Source: Neckera pumila
Taxonomy: Eukaryota; Streptophyta; Bryopsida; Hypnales; Neckeraceae
Direction: 5' to 3'
DNA: 64,000 bases
NCBI GenBank assembly: GCA_963969595.1
Contig: OZ018413.1
Span: 3,722,501-3,786,500, forward strand
In this document: in pieces, positions 37,673-51,500 of the stretch
How the letters are laid out: every line of letters starts with the position of its first letter
Position numbering within the stretch: the first letter of the stretch is position 1
The notes under the pieces: generated by a model
The model's database searches: none
The model's input: the letters and a program-made list of their open reading frames with translations, nothing else
What the model was told of the DNA's origin: nothing
Position numbers and translations under genes: made by a program

Positions 37673-38339
37673 CATGAGATTGGGCTTTCATTGTTTGTTG
37701 CTCGTTAAATCGGGTCATGGAAGAATATAGGTGAAACTAACAAGCAAATAGGAGGATCAAAAAGGACATACAAAGAGTTAAACACAAGATTGGAAGAGAG
37801 GAATAAATATTGAAATTTGCTCCAATACCCACAATGAAACGCATCTTTGAGAAGAAAAAATACCATTTTTGGCCTAGATGGTGCAAACTTGAGAAGGAAG
37901 AAGAGCAACTTTGGAATGAGAATTCCTGCTCTGGAAGCAAGTCCTACAAGATACAGATCTTTACAATTGTAGGAAAAAATTACAATCAATTAAAAACACC
38001 ATTTACAACATATGAATTACACTACATATTCATAAATACTACGAACTAACATTCTTCATAAAGGCTAGACAAAGTAAACAATTCTATGAAGCAAAAGATA
38101 GAAGGTGTGGAAAGTCAACCAAGTCGATCAAAACATCCGACAATTCCACATATATAAGTTTGTGGTCCTCAAGATGTGCCACATTTGCTAGTCCACTTGT
38201 AAAAGATTATCCAAACACATGATCAATAGGATCTTCTCTCATACTACTCATAAGTGGAATAGGTGGAATCAGTATATGAGCACCACTACAATCTAAGTTG
38301 CTATCGTAACCATCATCGGCACTTCTATCTCCACCAACG

Positions 38340-38775
38340 CCAAGTAGGATGTGAACAAGATAGGGTTTAAGTAGGATGTGAGCGCAACAAGATTGTCCAC
38401 ATTGCGTTATGTCGCAATATTAGTATGTCTGTCATAACATCAACCTTCAACCTCAGCGTCCGTCAAGGTAGAATTGTCAAGTGATAATTTAATTAACATG
38501 ATAGACAACCCGAATGAAAACCTGTGACATGCATGGACACGATCATTTGACCAATTAACTTGGTAGGTTTTGTGGATAGACCAACTCAACGAATTGGCCG
38601 TCCACCTCAACAGACTAACAAGACTAGTTGTCCACCTCAATTGATTGACTATCCAACTCAACCGATTAGCTGTCTACCTCAATTGATTGGCCAACCACCT
38701 CACTCGACTAGTGATCCACTTCAACCGATTGGCAATCTACCTCATTTGATTGGTCATCAAACTCAAACGATTGGC
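38340..38775. repeat. Duplicated segment with 24-bp minisatellite, copy 1
   Basis: 38345-38570 matches 39455-39680 (shared CAACCTTCAACCTCAGCGTC and GCATGGACAC...ATCATTTGACCAATTAAC). It is followed by about eight degenerate 24-bp units of the form CAACCGATTGGCCATCCACCT. One frame of the array reads as an eight-residue PQxIGxxP-like repeat, but the frame is short and has no gene context. Confidence 0.7.
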
Positions 38776-39449
38776 CGTCACAAGTGAGCTTGGCTATGAC
38801 ATCCCCCTCCCTTCCCTTTTCCACTCTCACTTTTTTTTGCCACCTCTCCATGCAACTCCTCAAGTTGCATATCTTCCCAATGCAAATTCACTTTCCTTCC
38901 AAGCTTCGCTAGCTCACCTTCCCGGAAATTGCATCAAAGAAACCTCATCTTTACCCCAATATGTTGCATTGATTGTTTGTAGGATTGTGACCCGTTAGGT
39001 GTTTGAAAACAAAGTATTGGTTGGATCTCATGTGGTTGACGGAGATTTATTGCAGAGACTTAGGAATAAAGAACTATGGAGGTATCAAGGTTGGGGCAAT
39101 TTGAAATTGAAGAGGTGGATGTGCTCAATCCAAATGGCAACAGTTCAAAAAATATTACAAATACTTGACCAAAGAAACATTTGGGTCTAATTTTTATTTA
39201 TAAACTATCTTAATTTCATAAATTGTTGTTGATAATTTAAAGAAGATTCCAGGTCAAGGTGAATATTTTTGACAATCTTTAGTTGTTGCATGACATCCAT
39301 AATGTACCACTCAAGCACTCACCCACAAAAGAAATTCCCGGAATTGATGATGGGTTAGTTGATGATGATGGAAAGGAAAGGCCTATAAGATAGACTTTGC
39401 CAATTTTTTATTGTTGTTGTCATGATCTGCACCTGTACAAATTAAAAGC

Positions 39450-39822
39450 ACAAGGATGTGAGCAAGATAGGGTGGTTTGCATCATGTTATGTTGCAACGT
39501 CAGTATTTCCGTCAAAATATTAACCTTCAACCTCAGCGTCCATCAAGATAGAATATTCATTGTCAAGAGGTAATTTAATTACCACGATGAATAATCTGAA
39601 TGAAAATTGTTGCAACTTGCATGGACACAATCATTTGACCAATTAACATGACAATTTTTTCGGATAGAACAATTCACAAAATTGGCTAGCAAGAGTGGCC
39701 ATCCACCTCAATAGACTAGCAGGAGTAGCCATCCATCTTAACCAATTGGTCGTCCACTTCAATTGACTGGCCATTCACCTCAACCAACTAGCCTTCTATC
39801 TCAGTTGATTGGGCATCCACCA
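39450..39822. repeat. Duplicated segment with 24-bp minisatellite, copy 2
   Basis: Second copy of the segment described at 38340, about 1.1 kb downstream in the same orientation. Its minisatellite has fewer, more decayed units. Confidence 0.7.
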
Positions 39823-41690
39823 TGACATAGAAGCTTCTTTGAATTATCAACAACAATTTACGAAACTAAAATACTTTATAAATAATAACTAGGTTCAAAA
39901 ACTTCTTTGGTTTATTTTTTATAGGTCTCCTACTGAACCACAATTGATACCTAAATGTACAATAATGATTTAGAGACATACATACCATATTCTAAAATCG
40001 AAATTCCATTTAACAATAAGTTGTGAACAAGCTTCAAATTTTAAATTTCATTGAAAGCCTTTAAATACTATTTTCTAGAATAATATGGAAAAAATTCTTG
40101 AAGGTTTTAGAACCACAATTTTGAATACAATTAAACCCAATATACAAAGAATAAGGGAACATAACAGACAAGGCTTTCTACCTTCTTCATAGCTTTCAAT
40201 TTCTTTCTAGGTCTCTTTTTATTGGCAAATATATCTAATATTGTGAGCTTGTTGATGCCAAGGGCGTTGTGCTTATTTGCAAGCCTCTAGGCAATGGCAA
40301 AACATCTTTGTTGTAGTTGACAGAACAAGTAATCACTCCAAAAATCTTCAAGAATGTGTATTATATCAACCTTGCAAATCTTCCTAAAAATAAAAAGACA
40401 CTTGAGAGCCTATAGTCAAAGTGGCACTTGTCATTAGTTTGGGATGAATTTTGATCACCGCCTAAGTACAAGAAGACACATTCACAAAGAAGGCCTAACT
40501 TCATCCTAATTGATGAAGGTAGGCGCCCTTTCGTATGGATTTGATGCTTTGAAGTACTCTTAAATTGAAATGGGTGCTCATAGAGAATACCTACATATGA
40601 TTGTTTTGTCCGCATAGGGCAGCGCAATTGTGTCTAATGGTAGGAATGTGGTTGCTATGTCAAGGAAATTTTTTAAGTATACAGTTGTCTGCCTTTGGCC
40701 AATCAAATACACTAGCATATCTCTAATGCTGACACCAATTGAAGCCATGGAACTGTAGCAAAGGTAGTGCCAATTCGTATTTGTATTGGTGATAAACATG
40801 TATTGTTTGATGACTTAAGAGATTACATCTTCACCAGCAGGGACATGGATTTCTATTTTGATGTGACGCTGGATTTTCCTATCAGATTCTGTGCAGTCTA
40901 TATTTGGGATTCCACCAAATTGGCCTTTAGATGTAAAGGGGTTGAGGTTGATTTCAGCATTTTGGCCAATCACAAGTGAGGATTCTTGGCCTCTGACACA
41001 TCAAAATGGCCTAGCCTGTACATGTAAAGCGGCCCTTAGACCATCCGCAAAGCTGGCCCAGTATCAATATAGCTAACTTTTGGACGCTAAATAACTAGAA
41101 CTTGAAAATTGTCTCATTGGAAGCTCATTGGAAAGAACTTGGAGAAGGGACAAAAAAAAAAAAAAAAAAAATTCAAAATTAGACATTGGACAAGTACTTC
41201 AAAAGCAAAGCACAAATATGAAATTATAGAGGTCTTAACAAATTACGGTTACCAAAGCAACATTTGGTCATTGACCCTCCACATTTGGCTCAAGTATATA
41301 GCCCTATAGCGCCATTTTCAACTGGGCCCTTTCTTCTACTCCATATAGTATAGGACTATGGAGAGGAGACTAAAAGGTTTCTGAGACCTACTGTGCAATA
41401 AGTGCAAGATCACCCAATTGCAAGATTTAAGGGCCATCGGTCAAGAGTCCGTCGGTTTCCATCAATCATATTGCAGAGTCCCACGGCCTCTCGACTTGGA
41501 CGGCCATAGTGAAGAGGCCTAAGATGTGCTGTATTGCAAGTGGATTCCCGGATGCATATTCAGGCCCAGACGAATATGGATTCCTCGGTAGACGATTCCT
41601 AAAATGAGGCGAATGAGCAAACACGGAGTTCAGGGCGTTGAAATTGGCCCAAGCCCAATGTGGGCTTCGAAATTCAACGTTGAAGATGCC
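39823..41690. other. Intergenic, no supported gene
   Basis: Short frames near 40361-40979 on both strands overlap each other and match no family I know. They may be remnants of a transposon gene. A poly-A run lies at 41152-41170. Confidence 0.35.
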
Positions 41691-41699
41691 CCGTGACCC

Positions 41700-42593
41700 A
41701 TCCCGGTGCATTTTAAACGACGCCAAACATGCCGCTCATTCGCGCGCACAGTCCCCCGCGCAGTACTCGGAGGCGAGAGGGTCGTCGTGCGGTTTCACGC
41801 GTGATGCCGTGGTTGCGAGCGTGGTTCGACGCACGGTTGGTGTCTCTCTCAAACCCCGTGTTTGGAACGCCGAGCGCCAGAGCGGGGGAGTTTTGCCTTT
41901 CGTGTGCCCGCCTTTTTATGGAGGCGATGCCATCGCCGCGCGCCCGCGTGTCCGCTTTCCCTAGACCTTCGCCCAGGTGTGGACCCGAGGATCTGCCCGA
42001 CTCTCGGCTTGCAGCTGCGCCAGGCGAACTGCGTCCACCAAGCTCGCCTCTGTTTGATTTGGCTCGGTGAGTGTCGGCCAGATCTCGTTGCTCACGGTTG
42101 AGGCGTTATTATTCTGTGTCTACTGTCTGTGAATGCCGCTGGAGCTTTGGTGAGGTGATGAATGCCGCTTCAGGACTGAGTTTATTTTTTGAGGTTGAGT
42201 TCATTTTTTTTCTCGTTCTATCAGGAAGGAGGAAATAGTTGAGGAGCATTGAAAATGCCGTAGCTCAGGAATACACAGCGATTGATTTCCGTGAGCTCTT
42301 TCATACGAACTTGTGCCACATTTTGGAGCTACTGTGTGGCATTTGTCTAACATTTGAAGGGAATTGTAGCAGGTTCTGATTTGGTTGTCGATCACGGGAT
42401 TGCGGAAGTCCAGGAAAATGCAAATATGAGTGAGGAGGCAAGCAATAGCGCATCGGCAATTTTTAGGGATCACTTTGGAGTGTGGGAATCAGTATGTGCG
42501 TTTGAGGAAAAGGGATTCTGTGTTGCGAGGCTGGAAAAAAACTCTCACCGAGAGGTGAAACGACATTGGTATACAGAGCACTAGCTGTTTGAA
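41700..42593 (+). promoter_or_regulatory. GC-rich promoter and 5' leader of the RME-8-like gene
   Basis: A GC-rich island (about 41700-42070) precedes the gene. It ends at a good splice donor (CTCG|GTGAGTG, 42068), and the following AT-richer stretch up to the start codon is probably a leader intron. A stop (TAG) lies in frame four codons before the ATG at 42594, so coding does not extend upstream without splicing. Confidence 0.5.
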
Positions 42594-45500
42594 ATGGATT
42601 TCCAGGTGTTCCTTGTGCGGCAGGGGACGAAAGCGCGCACAGGAAATCGGTTGCTGCGCATACTGGATCATGGCATTTCAGTGGTGCCTTTGCTTGCGGC
42701 CAATCCTGTGGCAGCAGAGTACAGCTTCGAGCACATTGCTAGAGTCACAGCATCCCTTGACGATCCAACGGAGCTTTCGATGGAAATTCTGGATACAACG
42801 AAGCAGAGCCATGGTTATAATACGCTCCGCTTCTATTGCGAATCCAGATCTGCTTTGCTTACGGTGCTTCTCAATCAGATCGACGAGGTGAATGGCATTG
42901 GTAAGTGTCCTTTGCTTTGCAGTCATGCCTCTGTCGTGGTAATTCATGAAGCGGGAGGGATCTTCATTGCTCTGTTCACCTCATTTTTTCTGGAGAGACT
43001 CGACACGGATCTTCTTCCTATCTATCTCTCCTATTCTTGAAGGCATTGATTCAGCAGCTACCCTGATGCTATGGATTGAAGAAGCTCCTCATCAGCAGGT
43101 TTTCATCAGCAGTATATGGCTTGTCTTCTGTTTGAACATGCGTGCAGTAGCACTTCACATTGTCTCCATGAGTGTGCAATTTGCCGTGCTCTGGAATAGG
43201 GTGTTACTATGGTATTGGATTAGAAGAAGGTTGCTGGTCATATTCCGCAATGCCGATTTTAATTTTACGATTTTGCGTTTTTTTACTCTGTTCAAGTTCC
43301 AGCTGAATTTTTCGTGGAAAGCTGGAACTTGAACGACATGGATCACATACTTCTGTACTGCTCGTTCATCCTCTTAAATTTCTTAATAACTAATTCTTTG
43401 ACTCCATATTTATTCTAGTTTGGCTAGTGTTGCGATTTCTTGAGAATTTTACGACTGTAGTATATGTTCTAATCGTGATAGGCTTATTTCCCGCATAAAT
43501 ATGTGCCATCACTTACGAGGATATTAGTTACTTGGCAAACAACTTCCCTGTGGTTCAGCGGTCTGTCCAAGTTCTACTTTACGATTTGTCTGAAGAACTC
43601 ATTTTAATTTTGTTTTTTGGTTTACGGCTCTTGCAGGCACAGACTTCACCCTTAAGAAACACAGTAATCAGCGAGGTGGATTAGTGGACACAGTTTTACG
43701 TGTTCGGAGTGCCTCTCTTGTCAAGATGGTCAATATTGGGCACCGACAAGAGAGACGTCGGGTAAGTAATACCTCCAGTTGAGTTCACTGGGAATGGGAG
43801 GCTTTAGAGCAATTGACTCTAGTATCGATCATAAGCCATCACATTTGAGAATAGATTAGCTTCCATTAGCAGATGTGGTCAATCTTTGGTGTCGATTTTC
43901 ATTGGTTTGAAATTCTTTATTCTTAACTTTTATGCAAGAATACTGCAGATGAAAGGTGCCAAGAGAGTAAACTTCAAAGATATTGTGAAGCTGGAAACGC
44001 TGAGTGACGATGAGCACATTGTATTAGTGTACCTTGCCTCGCGTGTTATGCGGCTATCTCTCAAGGACTCCCTGCCATTCTTGCTTGCCGTTCAACGTAA
44101 CATGAAGGTGAGTAGTCATATGGGCCGCATAGCATATAAGCTCTTTCTAAGAGGAATTTTTGTTCGTCTTGCGTGGAAACTCTGCGAGTAATACCAGCAG
44201 ATTGATTCCAGTGGCAACTCTTTGTTGTCTTTCCTGATGCTGATCCTGGGGATTCTTGCAGTCAAATTTAAAATTGGATATTGAGATCCAGAAGATAACG
44301 AGTTCTGCAATTATTGAGAATGTTGCGGCATACCTAAGAAAAGGGGTGAGTGAAATAGGTGGTAAATGTGCACTTATTCTCATTTGAATGTTAATTTGCA
44401 CGATGTTTGCTTTGTGTCTTGGTTACGCCTATACTATTTAGTAATAAGTTTTTGTTTGGGTTTAGTATGGGTCCTTCGGGGAGATTGTGGATGACCTGAG
44501 CTTCTTTCTGACTCAAATGTGATCCTCTTTTTCAGAAGGATTCCCCTTTCCTTTATAAATTTGAAGTTAAGAAGCGGCAGGAGTCAACTAAACAGGAACG
44601 GCAGAGAGTGGTTTGTATTACGAAAGAGTATTTTATTGAAAAGTGGGTGGACCATGTGACAGGAATACACAGGTATTAATTGTCCCTTGATGTCGTGTTA
44701 TATTTGGCATTTATGCTTCCTGCAATTAGAGGGATTCTTTTCAGCTCTGGATTTTATTAGCTTGGTGTATATGTGCAATCAGTCTGCCACCGTAAGATTT
44801 AATACAGCTTGGGAACTTTATCAAACTGGAGTTTCTAATACTGTGCTGTCAAGATGAATCATAGGAGAGGAGCTGTACTTGGTCGTTTCTTTGTTTGCCT
44901 CCTGTGGACGTCTGGATAGCAGCGTTGTTGTTGGTTTACGTCTTTTGAGCACTAGATTCTAATAGTCGAAGGTACATCGTAGAGTGAATGCATTATCTAA
45001 ATTGAGTTCATCTCTTTTGCAGTTTAAAGGATATTTTAGGGCTTGTTGTCAGTGAGAAGGACAATCGAGAAGTGACCGTGGAGTTCAGATCTTGGAGGCC
45101 TACCCCATACCTCTTTGATAATAGGGACGATTTTTTGGCGAGTATGGCCGATTTGATGGGAACTGGAAAGGGGACTGAGTTTAGCATTCGACTGGAGCCC
45201 TATTTTCCTCATACGCTTCCGGACAAGTTACCCGCATTTTATCAAGTATCATCTTTAACCATTTGTGATTTGGCAATTGAGGTTCTTTGCATGTCTTTGG
45301 ACATGTATTTAGTCCCACTTGGAACATATATGCAAGGTAATCTTTAGATTTTCAGACCTTTTTTCCTCTGGCATTTGGAATCACAACTTTTAACCACCGT
45401 TGTAATCAGAATGAATGCGAGGCATACTTCCTCAACCGCTTCATTGGAACCTTCAACTCCATTCGTGATTCTGTGGCATTGCATCTTGCTCTAAAGGAGT

Positions 45501-48500
45501 ATGCCTGCAATATTCATGTGAGCTCTCTTTAATGGTCATTTTTTGAGCTTGTCATTTAGTCGTTGTGTTGTATTGAGCAGATTGGGTTCTTTGAATTGAA
45601 TGTTCATATTGCTAATAAATTAAATGTGTACTAGTCCATTGAAAATGTTTTCGATGGACCTTATTATGGGTGATGCAGGTAGGAGATTCACAATGTAGCG
45701 ATTTCAAGGTTCTTCAAGCTGTCACGGACACCTTAAAAGAATCCGTAGGTGAGCATATTCACGCCATCCTCACATTTAGGAATTGTATAGAATGGCTGAT
45801 TATTGTGAATTACTGGTGAATAATCTTAAATTCCTCAGTTTGTATGAGCTGCATCGGCGAAGCGATCCAAATATGCTCGTTGTAATGCGAGATCATTTGC
45901 CCTTGAATCAGGCGGTGCTGGCCAGGATTGCGTTCGTGCTACTACCTGTTGCCTTGTCCTTCAGAGGCTTCTGGCTTCTCGACCCTGCTTTGAGTCCGTC
46001 AGGAGCATGCCTGAAGTTGTAACGGTCTTATTTGAGGTACTCTTCTGATTAGTTGGAGAAGCCCCGGTTTTTTTTACTGTTGGGTACATACTTAGAAACT
46101 TTTCGCTTGCGTTATGTTCAAGTTTCATAGTTGTCTGTGGCTCACTTTTCTAGAGTATTCTTGCAGTTGTCGTTTCACGTTTATTCTGCTCGCTGAATCC
46201 TTTCTAGATTCCTCCGAGGCAAGTGGAGGTTGTCGGTATCAAATATCTTTAAATTTCTAATTTAATCCGTTCTGTGCTTGGTTCATTTCCTGCTTGGTTT
46301 TGTGAGTTGCCTCTTTGTTATTCTGGAAGTCCTTCACATGGCCATTGTATTCTGGCTTTTCATACAGTGCATGCGATCGGAGAATAGTGTGCTTTCGTAT
46401 CTTGCCACAGTAACTGTTAGTGGAACCATCAAGTTTGCTGCTGAGCATGATGAGGTGGAGATTGGGATTGCTACAAAGGTGAAATGCTTGAGCCCAAGTC
46501 TCCAACGTTACTCAAAAGATATATTACTCCGTCGTCTCAAATGTTAAAGAATGCGAGTTCTTTTGTGTTTTTTGCTATTTCCTTGCCTTCCAATCTCATG
46601 TGTTTTTTCACATTTCTGTCATTTTGTAGCAAGAATTTGCGAATAGACTGGCAGTCTTGACTTCAGATCACCTTGAAGAGTTAGTGAAACTACTTCACAC
46701 ACACGCACTTACCAAGAAGAGTGCTTTGGAGGTACAAAACACGTTACTTATCGTTCAGTTAAAGCTTATAGAACAAAAGTTACTATCTCATTTTCAGGAG
46801 CTTCTTTAGGATAACTGGCTTAGTATTCCGTTGTCTGTTTTCTTGATTGTTGGCTTTGACTGGCATTGTTTCTGCTACGAAACAAGAAGAAATATATTCT
46901 TTGCGTGCTGTGGAAAGTTTAGTTTGTTTGAGAGCTTTGCTGAAGAAGTTCAGCGCAGTTTCTTGCACAGCTGTGTCCTGACCGTATTTGCTGATTATCG
47001 TACTTCAAAATGATGTAGGTTGTTGGCCTTCTGGATATTTTGACTTCGTCTCTCACTTCCCAACCCATTGAATACGAAGCAGGACGAATGTGGATTAAGG
47101 TGATTAAGAGGCGTGATTGTATTAATATTCTTATCTTTTGCTGCAGTCATTGTTGTGGTTCGTCAATTATCCTCTTTTAACTAATCGCCATCAGTTTGGA
47201 TTGATGATTTATGCGAAACTGCATTGTTTTGTCAGTTTTAATATCTTGTGTCTCACGCTTTATCTTCTATTATTCCTACAGGCCTATGAATCGTCAATCT
47301 TGACCGCAGCGGATGTATTATGTGCAATCTCTAGGTCTTCGAGTTCTGTAGTCTTTCACGGGTACATTTCTTCATATTTACTATTGGCTGATCTTTAGGC
47401 ATATGCTAGTAATTGAGTGTAGACTATCTGTATACTGAGATTTCTTAAAATATAGTTGTGGCGGGTGCTAGAGATCTTCGGTAGAGGAAGAGGATTTTGC
47501 AGTAATATGCTGTTTGTGCGGAATTTGCAACCTACCTGTCTATGCGGAAGTAAAGACATGTGCATATGTTTGTATCACGAACTTGGAGTTTGACACTGTG
47601 GCAGTAATGCGGTGTTGCTGAGAGCACTTCTCACGAAGTCCTCTCTTCTTGTATCCAGCCATCTGCAAGTAGGTGCTCAACATTTCCTGGTTTATTGTAC
47701 TGTATTTATCAGAAGGGGTATTTATTAATTTATTATATGTTTGAAGGTCACCATTATCCATGCTTTATGGAGATTAGTGTACAACATTTTCACACTTTTC
47801 CCTTGTTTGCTTTGCAGAAATATTGCCTTGGTCGTTGTGTGCTTTTCATGCACTTAAAGACAGCGCTGTTCTCCAAGCAGGAGCATGTTCGCTTTTTGAG
47901 CGGTAACCTGGTTTTCCTTTTGATTGAAGGTAACCGTGAAGCACGAAAAGTTTTGGAGATCCTTTTTCCTAAGGTTGGTCTCTTCTCTCGAGGATCCATG
48001 TAGATTATTAATGCTTGTGAGCATATTGTTATGCTGCTTTTATTGTTGCTGCTCTTTGTCAGACGAACACCCCCAGCTGGCTTTAACATGTTTGACAATG
48101 TTTCGCTGAAGATGACGTCTTGCTCAAGGTGTCACCTGATATAGCTTGTGGGCTTACTGTCGATTCTATCTGTGTTCAGGGTGTCATGCTGCTATATGCC
48201 AGCAAGGTAGCTGAAGCGAAATTGGCAGGCAAGGTAAGTGACATATGATACCGGAATGCATTTGGTAATTTGGCCTATGTGCTCACATATGACTTCACTG
48301 AAGTTCGGTGATCAACCGGAGTCGACCTAAGTAGTTTGCGCTTGACCATTCCTCTTTTCCCTGCAATTGAGTAAGCATTCCTCATACACATAGTGTCTGC
48401 AGGACAAGGCAAGTGGAAATCTTTCTGCGTGGACAGATACTCTGGAAGTACTGCGAAGTCAAACTCTTCAAACACCTGTTTTAGTATGGAATGATCTTAA

Positions 48501-51500
48501 GCGGTTGGAACTCAGAAAGGTTAGTATATTTGCTAGATCTTACTCGGTTACTCCTAGAAGCTTGTGATGTATGCAGTCATTATTTAAATTTAATGGTCTT
48601 TGTTTGAACTACTAGATGTTTGCAAGCCTGATAACTCCTCTGCTTTGTGGAAGGATATGAAGTTTATGCTGCCAACCCGAATTCTATTTAGTAGACGCTC
48701 ATTCCATGCGGTTTTGCAATTTTTTGAACTTGTATTGTGCAGTTTCTTCAAGATGAGGTAGATGGATATTATGAGGCGTCGACAGAGGATCACCAACTCT
48801 TTTATAATACTTCAGATATGCAACTCATCTACTCTTCTGCTAGTGAGGGTGAAGGCTCTGTGGTTGGTGGCGTCCACCTGGAACTTCTTGTGGACCATCC
48901 TCCTCCTGATTCTGCTGACAAGTCGTTTTGGATGGTACGTGTAATTTTGAAAACTGAATGCTTAGGAATGAATGTCATGTCTACCGTTCTTACTACTAGG
49001 TAGGCACCTTTAATGTGCTCTAGTACATTGCACATTTTTTACCATCTAGACTCTACGTCTCCTGAGTTTGTCCACCCTATAACTACTGCTAGAGGAATGA
49101 TTTGCTAGTTAAGTGTGAATTCCAATCTTAATCTATTTGTCAGCTCGATGTGAATAACCAGTACTAAAGGTCCTGCTATGGGCGGTGAATTGTGGGACAG
49201 CTGCATGAGCCATTGGCTATATTTCAATCAGTTTTTCAAGCTATGGTGCTCGGTTTTACTCCGCTTTTTGGTCACAACAACTTGCCGGAGCTCGACCTAC
49301 GATTGGCTGTCCACGTGCTTACCTGGATCTATGAACGCCATGCAGAAGACGTTTCTTTTTGTCTTCAAACACTGAATGTTGTAGAGGTACTGTTTACATC
49401 CTAAATGATGGTCATACCCTCTTTAACCCCTGAAGGCCCAATCAGTCATTTTTTCTTTTCATATTTTATTATTTCCTTGTGTAATCTACATCAGGTTTTC
49501 TTTCTATTTTTATACTCTAAACTAAGATTGCTATAGTAAAAAGACACTACAGCGAAAATAGCCCGAAGTGTCAAGTATTTGCCTAGTGTTGTAAAGTTGA
49601 GGAACTGTTATGTTCTCGTTGTTAAATTTAATACCTTTTTTCTCCAATTCACTGAAACTGCAAGTTTGTCCAATCATTTCAAAAAAATTGAATGCAAAAA
49701 AGAAAGAATTACTTGATGAACTTTTGTAGTTAGAAATTCAATATTCAAAATTCAAATGAAGCAAATTTTTAAATAGTTTTAAAATTTGACTGCACAGATA
49801 CTTTCTACTCTTGATCTATGCTTAACATTGTCCCCTTTCAAAAGAGTTATTGAACTTATATTTTGTAACACATTTGTGTTTTGTCAACACCCTTCGGCCT
49901 TTGGTGGCTAACGTCAAAATGCATGAGTTGCCAGGTCAAAACCGACTTGTACTTGAATATGGTTAGTTGATATACTTGTTGCAGACTGCAGTTGGGATGC
50001 TTCGGGAGGTGGTGGAGAGTGAACACCATGTGTTCGTGTTTAAGCTGGTGGTCTTTTTGTTAGTCACCGTGGAGAAGGGGGGTCGGGATAATGTTTTACG
50101 GTTTGTCCGCAGCGGAGGAGCTACTGTTATCGTGCCCCTTATTGTGCTTTCATTGGCAAAGGTTTGTTATTTCAACTACTCACATGTTTCATGAAATGTT
50201 TTTGTTGCCTCCAAGGTCTTCATTAAATGTCTCCAGCATTTGTGATTAATTTGTGCCAATTTCCTCAGAATTTGTCAAATTGTGGTTGTTATAGATTCCT
50301 GTGGCTTTGATGCACTGACATTTGAAGGTATCTTTGATGTGGACACAACATTTTAGTGCATACATGGTGGAAAGTATGTATTCAATTTTTCTGATTTAAA
50401 GTCGTTTTAATGTGTTCACATTTGCAGTGCTGTCGAGATAAGCATCAGTTTGAGTGTGATGCATGGTCTTCCGGAGATGTTTTATCCCGGGGTGCAGTTG
50501 AAACATTGCGGTATGTGGGAACTAATGGTAAGGCGAAACTCGTGAGAATTCCCTCTGGAAGAGCTCACGAGTTGCTAGAAAGAGCATCTCAAGATGGCAG
50601 CATGGATGCTAAAGAAGCGATTAGATGGCAGGATGAAAAGGTTCCAGAAAAGATTCAATTGGGTTTAGCACTGGACTTATTGGAAGCCCTCTTAAGGTAT
50701 TATTTCGTCTGGTGATAGTATTGATTGCATGTTATGCCGTTCACGTTCTTGAAATGATTGATTTATTGAGGACTGCGCGTTCACGTTATTGCTTATTTTT
50801 TGGACCCTCGCTGACTTTGTCACGAATTTTTTCCGCAGGATATCGGGAAGTGATAGCAGCATTGACCATTTTCCACCTTCAGCCGCATGCTTTAATTTTT
50901 CTAGGGAGGAAATCTTTTGTCACTTAGTACAGTCTCTCCTCCTTGCAAAGAGTCCAATATTCAACAGGTTATTTTCGGTCCCCTTTAAGTTCACTTTGCA
51001 TACTACAGAACTGCACAGTTTATCAAATGTACAGTAACGAACAAGCAAGCATTTCCTTTGAAGTTCCCATCGGTCCTTCGTGACAAGTTTCCTCGTGACT
51101 ATCACCATACCTGAAGGAATGAATATGGAGTCTTCTCTACTTTCAACTGATGCTTTTGCATTGGGTGAGACCTTGCAAATACATTATTCAATACTTGCAT
51201 GAGAAATCATCTATAGCGACCGGATTATGCTATTCGATGTGAATTTGTCCTGAGTTATTCTGGAGCGAAATTTTATTTTCCAACTGCGTTATTTCGTGTA
51301 ACTAGTAAATCTTCTGAAATTGTGGTTTAAGCGAGCCTTTGTCTTTGTTGTAACAGGATTCTGGAGGTTGTGACTACGTTGATCAATGCAAATAAAACTG
51401 CAATGTCACACCTCTACAAACTTGGTGCCTTTGAAATTCTTCTTTGGAAGCTTCTTGATGGTGATGTTGTTGATTGGGATAAAACAAGAATTGCAAAATT

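Noticed and set aside
40361..40979. Overlapping frames on both strands as a gene
   Set aside because: The frames contradict each other and none matches a family. At best they are transposon debris.
41638..42101. Arg/Pro-rich frames upstream of the RME-8-like gene
   Set aside because: Three overlapping frames are open only because the stretch is GC-rich. A splice donor follows at 42068, which fits a leader exon.
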